From the NCBI GenBank assembly GCA_030063045.1, contig JAQSEB010000015.1, positions 1-64,000 of the forward strand: a stretch of 64,000 nucleotides of DNA, in the 5' to 3' direction. This DNA is from Pratylenchus scribneri (taxonomy: Eukaryota; Nematoda; Chromadorea; Rhabditida; Pratylenchidae). Below the pieces are notes generated by a model. That model was given only the letters and a program-made list of their open reading frames with translations. It was not told where the DNA came from and ran no database searches. Made by a program: the position numbers and the translations under genes. Of this stretch, positions 12,515 through 23,751 are shown one piece after another. Position 1 is the stretch's first letter. Every line of letters begins with the position of its first letter.

Positions 12515-13375
12515 TATGATTATGAATTGAATAAAGTACAAAAATGATAATTAATGTGACTAGTCCAAATCCAAATTTAGCGAAAAAGAAGATTTAAATA
12601 ATTTTTTATTATCTAAATATACAAGCAATAAATGGATATATGACAACGGTTCCAAGGATTCTATTGTATAAAGCATTGATGAGGTCAATTGCCTTTGTCT
12701 AATAAATGTGAATGTAATGTGGAAGATGGGGCAAAAGAATGACTAAAGGAATTGAAAATAATTCTTATTTTCGAGATCTTTCGCAAAAGGCCATTAGTAA
12801 GATGCCCAGCAGGCCCAGGATGAAAGTTTGGGGCGCCACGCCATATGGTGTCAAAATCAAAAAGAAAAGGGTTCATTGAAGAAGCATCTAGAATCTTCCA
12901 CGAAAGAATCAATAAATTACTCTACTATGCCAAGTATTTTTAAGCAAATATACTCTAGTGATTAGTTGCAATGAAAAATTTCACAGTGGATACTGTTGTG
13001 ATGACAAAAGAATGAACATGTTCGAAGTTTCAAAGTTTGCAAGAAATTTAAAAAAATGAAGGAATTGTATTAAAGGAAATAAGTGTCGAATTTCAATTTG
13101 AGATTTTTATTTAAAGAAGATGTAAATGCATTTGATTTAATGCTGAATTTAATTTTAGAGATATACCAAAATATTTTTAAATATATTTATTCGAAAACCA
13201 TGCAAATTAATGTATAAATTGTAAATAATTTGTGAGAATTTAAGATTAAATTTTGGGATATTAAGGCTTATTATTTTAATGATAAATCCTAGTAGGATTT
13301 GGGATTTATTCGGGGTAATCTCAATTCATCATTAAATATTCATTTCCTTCTTTGTCTATTTGCTTTTCCATCTCT
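12515..13375. other. Intergenic spacer
   Basis: Between two minus-strand genes. A 75-codon open frame at 12685-12912 has no recognisable homology or splice support and is not called. Nothing else is seen. Confidence 0.5.
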
Positions 13376-13761
13376 TTAAATTATAAGGGTGCAGAATTCG
13401 GGTGATTTTGGCTGTTCTGGGATTTCCGCCTTTTTTAGTTCGCTCGACTCCGCGCTTTGCTGATTAGTGTTGTTGGATTTGGAATTCGAGGAGGAGCCAA
13501 GCATAGGATTGAACAGAGTACCGAATGTTTTGTCAAAAGTCTCTTCAACTCGCTAAAAATTTGTATTATATATACAGTAATTAAGTTTAAATTAATCAAT
13601 TTTTCCTCTTAAATTTTATTATCTTTCAATTTTTTTAATTATATTCTCCTCTCTATACCTGACGAATTTGGTTGTTGATGGCCTCTTGATAGCTAGTGAA
13701 TTTTTGGTCAAATTCAACCAATTTCTTTTGTTCCTCAGCACTTAATTTGCGCACAAAATTA

Positions 13762-15037
13762 CAGGGTGGCCGAAAAGTCCGTTCCCACTTGTTTTTTATC
13801 ATAACTTTATTACAAATAAAGATAAATGGATTAAAATACAATCAAATGATGGACAAAAGAAAGGGGTATAACAATAATTAAATTGATTCAAAATGGCCAC
13901 CCTTGGCTTTGATACATAGACGTAAACGTTTGGGGAAATTTTCGCAAATGGCACGCAGCTCTTGGACCGGAATTTTCGCCCATTCCCTAAGAAGGGACTG
14001 TCGTAATGACTCCAAATTTTTATGTGGTTTAGCACAGGCCCTGGCCTCCAAAATGGACCATACAGAATAATCCATAGGGTTCAGATCCGGGGAATAGGGA
14101 GGCCATTCTTCGGTGGAAATGAACCCAGGCAAATGGTCCCGACACCACTCCTGAACTTCTCGGGCCTTATGGGCGGGGGCAGAGTCTTGCTGAAAAATCC
14201 ATTCCCTATTCCCGAAATGGGTCCTGGCCCAAGGTTCTAAAACCCCCTGGAGAATTTCTTGAAGGTAGTAGTTTTTGTTGATTTTGACCCCCGGATCCAC
14301 AAAAAGCAGCGGAGTCTTACCCGATGAGCAAATTCCGGCCCAAACCATTAATTGTTGGGGATGTTGGGAATGGGAAACAATCTTATCAGAAAGAGGAGGT
14401 TTTGTTGTCCATATTCTGTCATTTTGATGATTATGCGCCACCTCGATGGTGAAGATTTTTTCATCCGAAAACAGAATCTCAGGACCTGCGTGCCGCTGAA
14501 GGAGGAGTCGACATCTTTGGACTCTAATTCTTTTGTTTTGATCATTCAGAAATTGAACTTTTTGGAGCTTGTAGGCCTTTATCCCAAGTTCAGATTTTGC
14601 AATGCATCGAACCGATGTTCTTCCAATTCCGGTTTCACGGACCACTTTTCTCATTGAGATCCTTGAATTTCGCTTGACTCGCATTTTGATGATTTTCCGG
14701 TTTCTGGGTGTGTTCACTGACTTGGGTCTTCCGCTTCTTTTGAGGTCCTCTATTGTGCCAAATTCCCTATACAATTTATTTGGACTTTTTCTTTGAAATT
14801 TTTTTTACCGGAATTTTTTGATGATTTTGCTCACACCCCTTTTGGAGAGGCCAACTTGGGTTGCAATCTTTGAAGGCGCCATTCCCGAATTAAATAATGC
14901 AATAGCGGAATTTCTTTTATCAGCCATTATAGGAAAATGTTTGGGCTAAAAAATGAACTATAATTCAATAATCCCACGAATGAATGAAAATCAATAAAAT
15001 AAAAATAAAAGTGGGAACGGATTTTTCGGCCACCCTG
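13762..15037 (-). mobile_element. Tc1/mariner element, DD37D (maT-like), 1276 bp
   Basis: Both ends read CAGGGTGGCCGAAAAxTCCG in inverted orientation (roughly 30 bp of TIR), flanked by the TA target duplication at 13760-13761 and 15038-15039. It sits inside a coding exon of the aspin-like gene in the same orientation. It encodes one transposase frame with a single premature stop. Completeness of both ends and the near-open frame suggest a fairly recent insertion. Confidence 0.95.
13878..14927 (-). pseudogene. Mariner-family transposase, one in-frame stop
   Basis: The frame opens with MADKRNSAIALF at 14927, shows an N-terminal helix-turn-helix (KIATQVGLSKRGVSKIIKK), then a TAA at 14805-14807 (codon 41), and continues in the same frame to 13878, 350 codons in all. 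After the stop come a GRPKS linker, a second HTH, and the catalytic residues: ILFSDEKIF (D1), FQQDSAPAHKA (D2) and SPDLNPMDYSVW (D3). Thirty-seven residues separate D2 and D3, giving DD37D, the maT group known from nematodes and insects. The catalytic triad is intact; only the nonsense codon disables it. No intron would remove that codon. Confidence 0.9.
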
Positions 15038-15697
15038 TATTACCAATATAGACATTGTCGCCTTGCACAACACACCCATCGAAAACGTATTGAGTTGTGG
15101 CCTGCCGAAATTTGTTAATTTCAAAAGGCAAAAATTTTTTACCTTTTCTGAACAAAAACTGGGCTTCTTCGGAGGTTCCGGTTTTTGTAACTGCTCAATT
15201 TCATCTTCATTAGAGGCATTGAAACGTTGTTCCAGATATTGCTGAACTTTCTCTTTGAATTGTTTTTGTTCTTCTTTATAAATATTTAATTCTTGTTGCT
15301 CATCCTCATTGAGATCTTTGATGAAGAGCCCATTGATTAAAAGCTTATCTTGCTTAAATAAGTCCCAAATATAGGATCCGGTATGGTTTTCAATATTACC
15401 GACACAACACAACCAATTTTTCCGCCTGATATTTCCATTCCACTTCCATGACCACAACAAAATCGACGTGCTCTTGAGCGATTTTCTTCCGCTGTCCCAA
15501 TTGCTCTGCTGGGTAAAATAAAAATTTACTACAATTTTGTTTTTAAAGAGTCAGTTTTTTATTTATTTAAAAAAAAAATATTTTTCAAATTTATACTTTT
15601 TAGAATCCGAATATATTTTTTCTACAATTAAAATATAAACTTACGAATACGCAAGTAAAGACAAAAAAATTGCAAAGAATTTCAATAATGTGGACAT

Positions 15698-16517
15698 TTT
15701 TGATTAAAAATCTAAAAAATGATAAATGAATTTGATTTTGTGGAACTGGAAAAATAGGGGTCATTCGGACAGTTGAATGGATTTTTCATTGAATCTAATG
15801 AAGTCATCAACATCAACATGATGATGAAAGGATGGGTTTGTTTGGAATTTGGATTTTCCGATTTTTTGAAAAGATCAATTGGAATTGCCGCATCGGCTCT
15901 TAAGTCTGTTCAGTTTCAGTGTTTGTTTTATATATACAGATACAGAGGTTGCTTTGTTGATGATATCTAAAAAATCTGAGGAAATGCCAGCTGCTTCTGG
16001 CAAGGTCGGAGGGAATTATTTCGATATAAAAAGATGGTCTTTTCGCACAAGTTTGTGCTCTCTGTGTTTATGTTTATAAATATATTTCCCTGGGAAGAAT
16101 AAGAATGATGATTCACCCTTTTGCCTTCGTATCTAACCAATTCACTTTTATAAAGATAGTCCCATCATTTTCTCGCTCCGGTTCTCGACCTTCTCTTCCT
16201 CTCTATGTGGAATGGATGAGAAGTTTTTTCCCGAATTATCTACAAACATCCATTGAGAAAAATATTTACGCTTGGTTTTGTGTTTAGTCCATTCTCTAGT
16301 TTTTGAAAGGAGCATATGTGGAAATAAATATTACTGATGAGATGAGGGCGCGCACCGCGCAGGCTGAGATTGCTGTAAAATATTGAAAAAAAAATATATA
16401 TATTTTTGACATATTGCTGCAACTAATGAAGGGATTATTAAAACTGGATGGCATTAAAAAATCTATATTTATTCTACTATTGATTAGTGTTAAATTTTAA
16501 AAATGAAAATTTAAAAA
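15698..16517. other. Intergenic, nothing recognised
   Basis: Upstream of the aspin-like gene. Contains TATATA stretches near 15930 and 16395 but no supportable promoter or coding exon. Confidence 0.4.
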
Positions 16518-16952
16518 ATTACGTTTAAATTCATTTTAATTTTGAAAAATTAGTTGAAATTTTCGATGTCTTTTCTTAATTATCAAAACCAGTGGGGCAG
16601 AGCCCCACTGGTTTAAGGCATGCTTCCGTTGCGGAAAAAGCGCGGGGCGCTTTAAATTACCCCAGTAGGTTTTTTTATTCAAGTTTTGGACGGCTCGCTT
16701 CGCTCGCCTGGTATTTTTTAATTTTTTAAACCGGTTTAAGCTTATATCTCGAAACCGTTTTGGTTTGGCAACTCGCGCAATATACCATTGGATCCGCCTC
16801 GTCGAGCTCTACAACTTTGCTTTTTATCGCGCACTTCTATCTCAACTCGCAAAAAAGTTATTGGGGAATTTCTGACTCGCGCATTACGTTTAAATTCATT
16901 TTAATTTTGAAAAATTAGTTGAAATTTTCGATGTCTTTTCTTAATTATCAAA
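16518..16952. mobile_element. Hairpin-rich 295-bp insert between 70-bp direct repeats
   Basis: The 70-bp sequence at 16518-16587 recurs at 16883-16952 with no visible mismatch. The 295 bp between them (16588-16882) differ sharply in composition: GC-rich with several perfect hairpins, including CCAGTGGGGC-AGA-GCCCCACTGG at 16589-16611, AAAGCGC-GGG-GCGCTTT and GGCTCGCTTCGCTCGCC. No ORF is present. The direct repeats are too long for an ordinary target-site duplication. It may be a non-autonomous element inserted with a local duplication, or an element inside a tandem duplication. The class is unknown. Confidence 0.6.
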
Positions 16953-17362
16953 CATGACGGTGTTTAATTTAAAATAAATGAAAAGATCGAAAGTTAAAAA
17001 AATGAATTTTTATAAAATAAGTTCATCAAGAGAAAAAATAGCAGAAGATGATAGTTGATTTAAAAACGTAAAAGTGTTCTTTTATGTTTTTATTGTTTAT
17101 AAATAGTTCTGATGTTTGTTGTTTCGAATTTAGATATAAAAAAGGAAAACTAACTCAAATATTATTTTTTCACAATATCTATTTTGCCTCAACCCTCATA
17201 GTATTACTATTTTCGTTAATATTTTTATGGGAATTGGATGAAATTGGGAATTGAAATACCATTCAATTTTTTATGGAATTCATTTTCCAATGAATTATAA
17301 TATCAGTTGAACAATCAATTTATCCAACAAATGAATAAATTATGAAAATACATGCCCTATAT
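16953..17362. other. Intergenic AT-rich spacer
   Basis: No coding exon or RNA gene recognised. It ends in the CCCTATAT target duplication (17355-17362) of the following element. Confidence 0.4.
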
Positions 17363-17783
17363 CAGCAGTGCTGCCAGATTACCTTATTTATATGGCATTT
17401 GCCATATTTTTGAGGATTTGCGTTATTTTTTGCCATATTTTTGATTTGCCTTATAAATGCCATATTTTTAAAAATTTCTTAAAAATGATGATTTTTAGTC
17501 AAAATCTTTCGCTGCGCGGCCATTTTGAGCTAAAATCTTTCGCTGTGGGCCATTTTGAGTTAAAATTTTCCCTATGGGGCCACGGGCCATTTATTATTCG
17601 ATGTGATATTGCATTTATCTATTCCCTGTCCCAAAATGGGCTTTTGAACGCATAATTATAAAAATTTATCGAAAAAATTGATGCCATAAAAATGCCATAT
17701 TTTTGCTAATAAATAAAATGCCATATTTTGCAATATTTTTTTCGCTTTTGCCATATTTTTCACTGGGGGACCTGGCAGCCCTG
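17363..17783. mobile_element. hAT-type MITE, 421 bp, 8-bp target duplication
   Basis: It begins CAGCAGTGCTGCCAG and ends CTGGCAGCCCTG, imperfect inverted repeats, flanked by CCCTATAT at 17355-17362 and 17784-17791. An 8-bp duplication and CAG...CTG termini are typical of hAT elements. The interior has repeated GCCATATTTTT units on both arms and two tandem AATCTTTCGCTG-GGCCATTTTGAG units. The 95-codon frame inside is not a gene. It must be mobilised in trans. Confidence 0.85.
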
Positions 17784-18116
17784 CCCTATATTTATTGCGA
17801 ATACTCTATTTAATTTATTTTAGCAATTTTTTTATAATCATAATCACATTGTACTTCCGATTTATTTTATTTAATTTACTATAGAAAAATAATTTAACAA
17901 ACTGCTGAATTGCCGATAGAATTGATTCGATGAGAAATTAGAATCGGATACTTGAAATGAAACTAGGCGACACTCGACATCGACAACAACTGCTGCCTTT
18001 CATTTGTAACCTTAGGCTTTTTGATTTTTTTTTAGTAATTCAGCCATAGAATGCATACAGAATGCATACACAACCAAAAATTACAAACTTTACAAACAAA
18101 TATTAAATTTCTTTTC

Positions 18117-19716
18117 GGTAATCCTTACGAATTGGGGTCCCAAAAAAATTTTTTTTTTAATTTTTCAAAAATTGATTTCCGGGGGTTTTTTGGGGTGCTG
18201 AACACGAATCTGACATCCATTTTGCCATATCTTACCGTCTTGGTAAGATAATGCCGACTTTTACCAAGAAAATGCCGACTATAAAAAATGATTTTTTTTG
18301 AAATTTTAGAGTGAAAAATGAATTTTTTCGAATTAATTGAGCATATTAACACCTCTGAAAATGCAATTCAATTTCTTCGAGATCGAGGAATTCTCTCTGG
18401 GCCACCAATGTGCACTCATCCATTATGTGTTAGGCAAATGACCGAAATTAAAACGGGAAAACGCAGGCGCAGTGGCGGTGATGATACAATATGGAGATGC
18501 CCTGTTCACAAAAACAAAAAATTATCGATCAGACATGGTGTTTTATCATATTCCTTTTAAGCGAGTTACTTTTGTTACCCTTATTTAGGATCGTTTTTGG
18601 AAAATAGTAATATTGCACCGAGGAAATTTGTTTTGTTCGTTTACCTCTGGGCTCATGGGGCACAACATCATCTTCAATTATCCCTTTGTGACATTTCTGA
18701 ACCCCATGTTATTAATTGGAACAATTATTTGCGCGAAATTTGTTCACGAACATTATTGGAAAACCCTATTATTTTGGGAGGGGTTGGGAGAGTGGTGCAA
18801 ATTGGTATAAAATATATTTGGTAATCTGAAAAATGAGCTGCTATTAAGATGAATCCCTAATGTCGAAGAGGAAGTATCATCGAGGGAGGCAGGTTGATGA
18901 GCGCTGGGTCTTTGGAATGTACGACGTGCATCAAAAATTGGGGATTCTTCGTTTTGTGAATGATAAAACTCAAGGCACGCTTTTCCCCCTTATCACTCAA
19001 TATATTGCACCCGGCACAATGATCCACAGTGACCGCTTTTCCGCTTACGACAATAACAATGCCGGAATTGACCCACCACCCAGCCACCTTATTAACATTC
19101 CGGTCAATCCACCATACCAACACGAAAGTGTGAACCACAGTGCCAACTTCGTGGACCCCATTACGGGGGCCCACACTAACCACGTGGAGGGGTAGGGGTC
19201 TTTTTTCTCTTGCTTGTTAATTAAAAATTAAAAAATAGATTTTGGAAGAACGCCAAGAAAAAGAATAAGGAAATGTGTGGTACCACGGAAGAGATGCTGC
19301 CTGGGTACCTTGATGAGTTCATGTGGCGCCAAATCTTCGGAAAAAAGACCATCGATTCATTCAATAACATTTTGGCACAAATTGCACATTTTTACCCTGT
19401 CAATGCGTAATTTTATGTTTGCATGTTAACATTTCATGCACTTTTGTAACAATTTTTCATTGTTTTTTCTCTGAATATTAACATTTCATGCATTTTTGTT
19501 GCAATAAATAATTGCTATTTACTTAAAAGCACTTTTTGGCTTATTTTTTTAAAGTCGGCATTTTCTTGGTAAAAGTCGGCATTATCTTACCAAGACGGTA
19601 AGATATGGCAAAATGGATGTCAGATTCGTGTTCAGCACCCCAAAAAACCCCCGGAAATCAATTTTTGAAAAATTAAAAAAAAATTTTTTTTGGGACCCCA
19701 ATTCGTAAGGATTACC
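18117..19716 (+). mobile_element. Merlin DNA transposon, 1600 bp, apparently autonomous
   Basis: Long, essentially identical terminal inverted repeats of about 164 bp lie at 18117-18280 and 19553-19716, starting GGTAATCCTTACGAATTGGG. The 8-bp duplication TTCTTTTC flanks it at 18109-18116 and 19717-19724, as expected for Merlin (8-9 bp). It contains one four-exon transposase gene without stops. Matching TIRs, exact duplication and intact coding suggest recent activity. Confidence 0.95.
18318..19410 (+). CDS. Merlin transposase (IS1595/ISXO2-like DDE)
   Basis: Exons 18318-18537, 18589-18804, 18849-19191 and 19239-19410 join in phase to 316 residues. The N-terminus (MNFFELIEHINTSENAIQFL) leads to a zinc-ribbon-like region with C..C spacing (PPMCTHPLCVRQM and WRCPVHKNKK). 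This is followed by LSIRHGSFLE, typical of ISXO2-type proteins. The catalytic core shows VVQIDESLMSKRKYHRGR (first D), MIHSDRFSAYD (second D), HESVNHSANFVDP and TNHVEGFWKN (E). The E codon is completed across the third intron boundary region. It performs cut-and-paste transposition of its own element. All expected acidic residues are present and introns are 44-51 bp. Confidence 0.9.
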
Positions 19717-19890
19717 TTCTTTTCTTTCATTTTTTTATTTAAGCATTGCGTGGGTTTGTTTTTTGATGCTGCTTGCTGAAGAAGAACCGCATTTTTCATT
19801 TTTTACGAAAACTAGCTTCCTCTTTTTAATTGAATTAATTAAATATCTTATTAGTATTTGCAATTTCAGGAATTTAATATTTCCTGCATC

Positions 19891-20540
19891 ATGGTTTGTC
19901 CACCTTTCATTGAGAGAGCCCCCTCTATCTACAATAAACCGGATGGGTATGTTTGCATTTTAATAATAAGTTATTCACTTAAACATTTGACATATAAGAG
20001 CATTGAAATTTGGGATAATTTTTATCCATTTTTATTAGATTAAAAGTTAACATAATTTTTTCAAGAAAGTAATATAAATGTAAGAAATATGGTAAATCTC
20101 GCGAAAAATTTTTAATGCTTCTATTTAAAGTAATGTCTTTAGACTCTAATTAACAAGCAGATTTAAGTTAGAATCAGAAAAAATTTTGCTTATTTTTAAT
20201 AAATTTAAAAATTTTCAGTTCGGTACTATTTGAATGCATTTGTAATGCAAATCCGGCACCCACCATCAAATGGCTATTTAAAGATAAAGAGATTGTAGCC
20301 GATGATAGGCATTTGATTAAAATTAAAAAGCAAGTAGGAAAATATGCCTGTTCAATGGTGATCAAAGTGCGTTGAATCCTATTTTAAGAAAAAAAAAACA
20401 TTTTGGCCATTTAGAATCCTAATCAACAAGATCAAGGAATTTATAAAGTTATAGCGACTAATACACAAGGCGCTCATGCGGTTCAACAAAATTATGTGCT
20501 CATGTGCACTACTGATGAAATCTTCAAATCTGGCAATTGA
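19891..20540 (+). CDS. Single I-set immunoglobulin-domain protein
   Basis: Exons 19891-19946, 20219-20366 and 20415-20540 give 109 residues in phase. The domain reads PPFIERAPSIYNKPDG, VLFECICNANPAPTIKWLFK (B-strand Cys, C-strand Trp) and QDQGIYKVIATNTQGAHA. The F-strand Cys is replaced by Val/Ile in this YKVIATN motif; a Cys occurs earlier in GKYACSMVIK. The I-set pattern resembles nematode muscle giant proteins such as twitchin, or small one-Ig proteins. ATG at 19891 is chosen because it gives a phase-consistent model, but the reading frame continues upstream to an AG at 19869, so a missing 5' exon is possible. No signal peptide is seen. The Merlin insertion ends 175 bp upstream. Confidence 0.6.
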
Positions 20541-21194
20541 TGGAAAAAATCCATTTTTAAATATTTAATATTTTAACTAACGCTATTGCTATTTCATTCT
20601 AAAATGCATTTGAATTCTTTCTAAATAAAATTTTCCAATTAGAAATAAAAAACCACAATATTACGAAACATTAGTAAATTTCAAAAGTAAGTACTTGGCA
20701 TAACATTGTTATATACAAAACAGAGCTATATTGATTATATCTTAATTTTTCAAATTTTTATAGTCCTGTGTCTTTTTTTTGTTTAATTGAATCGAATTAT
20801 GATGATATTAATTTATATATTATATTACAACCACCAATAGCATTGTGCAACCAACAATAAAAACGAAAATTTGTTTAAAATTGTGGAGTAGCCTTTTCGA
20901 TTAGCACGACACATCTTGAACCTTGAAGTGATCTCTTACCTACAGGTAACATATATTTCTTTCATCGACCATCCTCAAAGCTACATCCAACCATTTTTCG
21001 ATTCGAGAGTGGAGGCGGATGACTTCTATTTCTTTTTTTATTTCAAACAAATTTTAAAATTAATTTTATTTCATTTTTAAATTAAAATTTTTCACTATCT
21101 TAATTTTCCCTTTTTAAATCTAATATTTCCTCATTTTGAAAATTAAATCTTTATAATCGTTTATTCACAAATAAAAAAGAGGAAAAAATATTAT
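20541..21194. other. Intergenic, nothing recognised
   Basis: AT-rich spacer between convergent genes. No ORF or RNA gene supported. Confidence 0.5.
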
Positions 21195-22800
21195 TCATAT
21201 GCCGCATTCTGACATGTTTTCAGTCATTATTCGATCTAATATAACATTGAACACTTTTTCCAGTAGTCTTGTGTCCGTTGCACAGGTCACATGACTGAAA
21301 AACAATTTATTAATTTTTAATTTCATTAAAACTGCGTTTTTCAAAATTCTTTCCATAAATCATATTTATTTTCAATCCAAACCTGAACAGCTGTTGTTGA
21401 TCTCTTTGATATAATTGTAGAATTCTTTGCGAATAAAGGCAATGGCTTTCTTGTAATCCTCGCCATCAAGAATATTGTTTTCATAATTTTCAGTTAAAAA
21501 GAAATTTTCTCACCTTGATATGAGGAAAATAAATTATTCAGTGGGATTTTGTCAATTTTTTCACGAAATAAATCCTTTTTATTGAGGAAAAGGACAATGG
21601 AGGCACTCATAAGAAATATACAATTTGAAATATTATCGAAAAGGGCTAAAAATTTGGATTATATGGATCTTATAATTTTTAAAATAATAACAAACCCAAA
21701 GATTCGAGTAGACGATTCTGAATAAATATTTTAAAAATTTTTAATCATCTAGTACCAACTTGTCTTCACGAAGCATTTGGTGTTTGGTCATATTCATTTA
21801 TTGCAGCAATAAAAATAATTAAATCGGTATCATCGAAAAAATGAATCCATTTTCTGCGTTGTGTCCTTTGGCCTCCGACATCAATTATGCTAAAAGTTGT
21901 AATATAATTCTATGCAAATATAAAGGTTTATTTTAATCTATTACCAAAAATTCAAATTCCTAATTTTAAAAGGTATTTTCACTATTCCAATTGTTGGCAT
22001 CCTGGTCTTCAAAATGTCTTGATATGTTGGACGATAATCTTGTGCAGATATCCTTTCAATATTTTCAAAAAAACTATAAAAATTTATATAATTACAATTA
22101 ATTTGAATTAAATCTACAATTTGGCGTTATTGTTTATATGGCAAATGGTAGCATATTGTTCATAGGCATCCCGAATAAATTGTTCATTCCAAAGTTGATG
22201 AATTGCGATGCTAACTTTTTCAGAAATTGGAGAAAATTCTAATCCGCTTTCAAACATGATAAATGATTTTTTGGACATTTTCCTAATTCATAAGAATAAA
22301 TGATGAATTTTTTGATTAGTGAATTATTTTTTTCCAATTTTTTATCTTTTTAGAAAAAAGCTTACTTGAACAATTGGATTACTCTGCGAAATAAGCCCTT
22401 TATTTTCCATAGCAACAATAATTTCAACATACTTCGAACAAAAATTTGAAAATAAATTTTTATTTATTTATTGTAAAAATAAATCTTACCTGTATTTGAA
22501 TAAACAATAAACCTCCGTTCATTAATTTCTTCTTCTGAAAAGCCACCTTGATGAATGATTCTGGAAATGTGAAAATTTATTTATATTAGAATACAAATTT
22601 AAACCTAATTTGCCTCACAACAGTGCCTTTTCCACTTTCGCTAGGACCTGAATAAAATTTTTTTGAAATAAAAAATTTATTAAACCTAGTAGAAGAAGTT
22701 TCATTCGCTTCTGCATTTTGTTAATGCGCATTTCCTTCTCAATTTCATGGGAAATACTTCGCGCTTAATTACGATCTTCGATCGACTCGCAAAGGCCCAT
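21195..22800 (-). pseudogene. G-protein alpha subunit gene with two in-frame stops
   Basis: Exons from 22800 (MGLCESIEDRN) to 21195 cover nearly the whole family: P-loop GPSESGKGT (usual GAGESGKST), YRPTYQDILKTRMPTIGI (switch I, RTR.PT.G), [18 protein letters not shown] (switch II), LFLNKKDLF (NKxD), TCATDT and the C-terminus SECGI, near the ADP-ribosylatable Cys pattern of Gi/o proteins. Two stops fall in the coding frame: TAA at codon 12 and TGA in the segment between switch II and the NRLLESL helix. Neither is removed by an evident splice choice, and the P-loop has lost the conserved Ser before Thr. I infer a pseudogene or decaying paralogue; a sequence error at both places is the alternative. 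Confidence 0.7.
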
Positions 22801-23751
22801 TTATTTTTTGTATATTTTCCTATAAGATAATAAGGAGCAAGTTCAGCAGATTTCAGAATCAAGATTAGACAAGAATCTAAAACTCATTCAAATGCACACC
22901 AATCTAATCATTAAAATCAAAGCTTCTGTAAATAAACTTCTATTTAATCTGAAAAATGTAACTTTTCTGTTGGAATCTGGAATTGTACACGCTTGAATAT
23001 TAATTTAAATTATAGAATTTTTTGGCTCTCATTGAAATTAATTTGCTCCTTTTGCATCAAGAAAAATCTTCACATTTACAAAAGGACTTTGTCATAAATA
23101 ATTACAACATTTTAGTATAATAATTAAATTGTTCATTAGGATTTTATATGGATCCAAATTTCAAATTATTGGGACCCTCTGCTTTGTATTTTGCCCATAA
23201 GTCATTTTGTTGTTATCGTAATAAAGTTGAAAATACTAATTATTTATAGTATAATTCTCTGTCAATGTCATGACAGCTTCCGCTAAAAATTAATGAGCAC
23301 GGGTTCTATTATTTTTTACTTCAGAGAATTTTGTGGGTACAATTTAAAAAAAAGAAGTCAATATTAGATAGAAATGGAGAGCGTCAAATCTCCTTAATAC
23401 GTAACGCTAATTATCTTGTGCCTTTTGACTAATATTCATTTTCTGTCATTTTAATTAATTATTTCAACAACAATGTCATTTTATGGTCCAGTAATAATTG
23501 AAAGATGAGAATTGTTTGATGAACCGGATGTGAAAATTTCCAACTTTTTCTGCTTCACCAAATAGAATAATTTTGAAAAATTTAAATTATTGTACATTAA
23601 AATTGGGATTTGCGTCACAATTCTTTTCTGATGATATTGTACAAATTAATTGGATTTTCTTAATGCCCTTTTTAATTTCTTTTTGAAAGGTACACATGTT
23701 GTAAATTATGTTTTAATTATTTTGTCAAAATCTTTTTCCACGAATGTCCAA
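22801..23751. other. Intergenic between divergent genes
   Basis: No coding exon recognised. It should hold 5' regions of both the G-alpha and the Srg-type receptor genes, but no motif can be singled out. Confidence 0.4.

Larger units (their letters stand above)
13376..15697 (-). pseudogene. Aspin (pepsin inhibitor-3, I33)-like secreted protein, split by a mariner insertion
   Basis: A signal peptide MSTLLKFFAIFLSLLAYS starts at 15697. Exons then run with consistent phase: 15500ish (ending GGKIGCVVS), QDKLLINGLFIKDLNEDEQQ, PKKPSFCSEK, then TQYVFDGCVVQGDNVYIGN. The frame is interrupted by a transposon at 13762-15037 and resumes as VRKLSAEEQKKLVEFDQKF. The last exon ends SPEFCTLII at 13376. Two PI-3 repeats are visible, each with C..GC, a glycine-containing turn and an (V/I)(R/K)xL(S/N)xxEQ helix, plus PPxxPxFC linkers like Ascaris aspin, an aspartic-protease inhibitor. 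Removing the element and one TA restores the frame, so this copy was probably functional before insertion. An allele without the insert may exist. Confidence 0.75.

Noticed and set aside
12685..12912. 75-codon minus-strand ORF
   Set aside because: No family similarity recognised, no splice partners, and it lies in the spacer between two well-supported genes.
15280..15460. Frameshift in the aspin-like gene between its second and third exons
   Set aside because: A GT-AG intron from about 15393 to 15347 in the correct phase joins GGKIGCVVS to QDKLLING, so no frameshift is needed.
17368..17655. 95-codon ORF inside the hAT-type MITE
   Set aside because: It lies wholly within a non-coding MITE and consists of repeated GCCATATTTTT-derived sequence.
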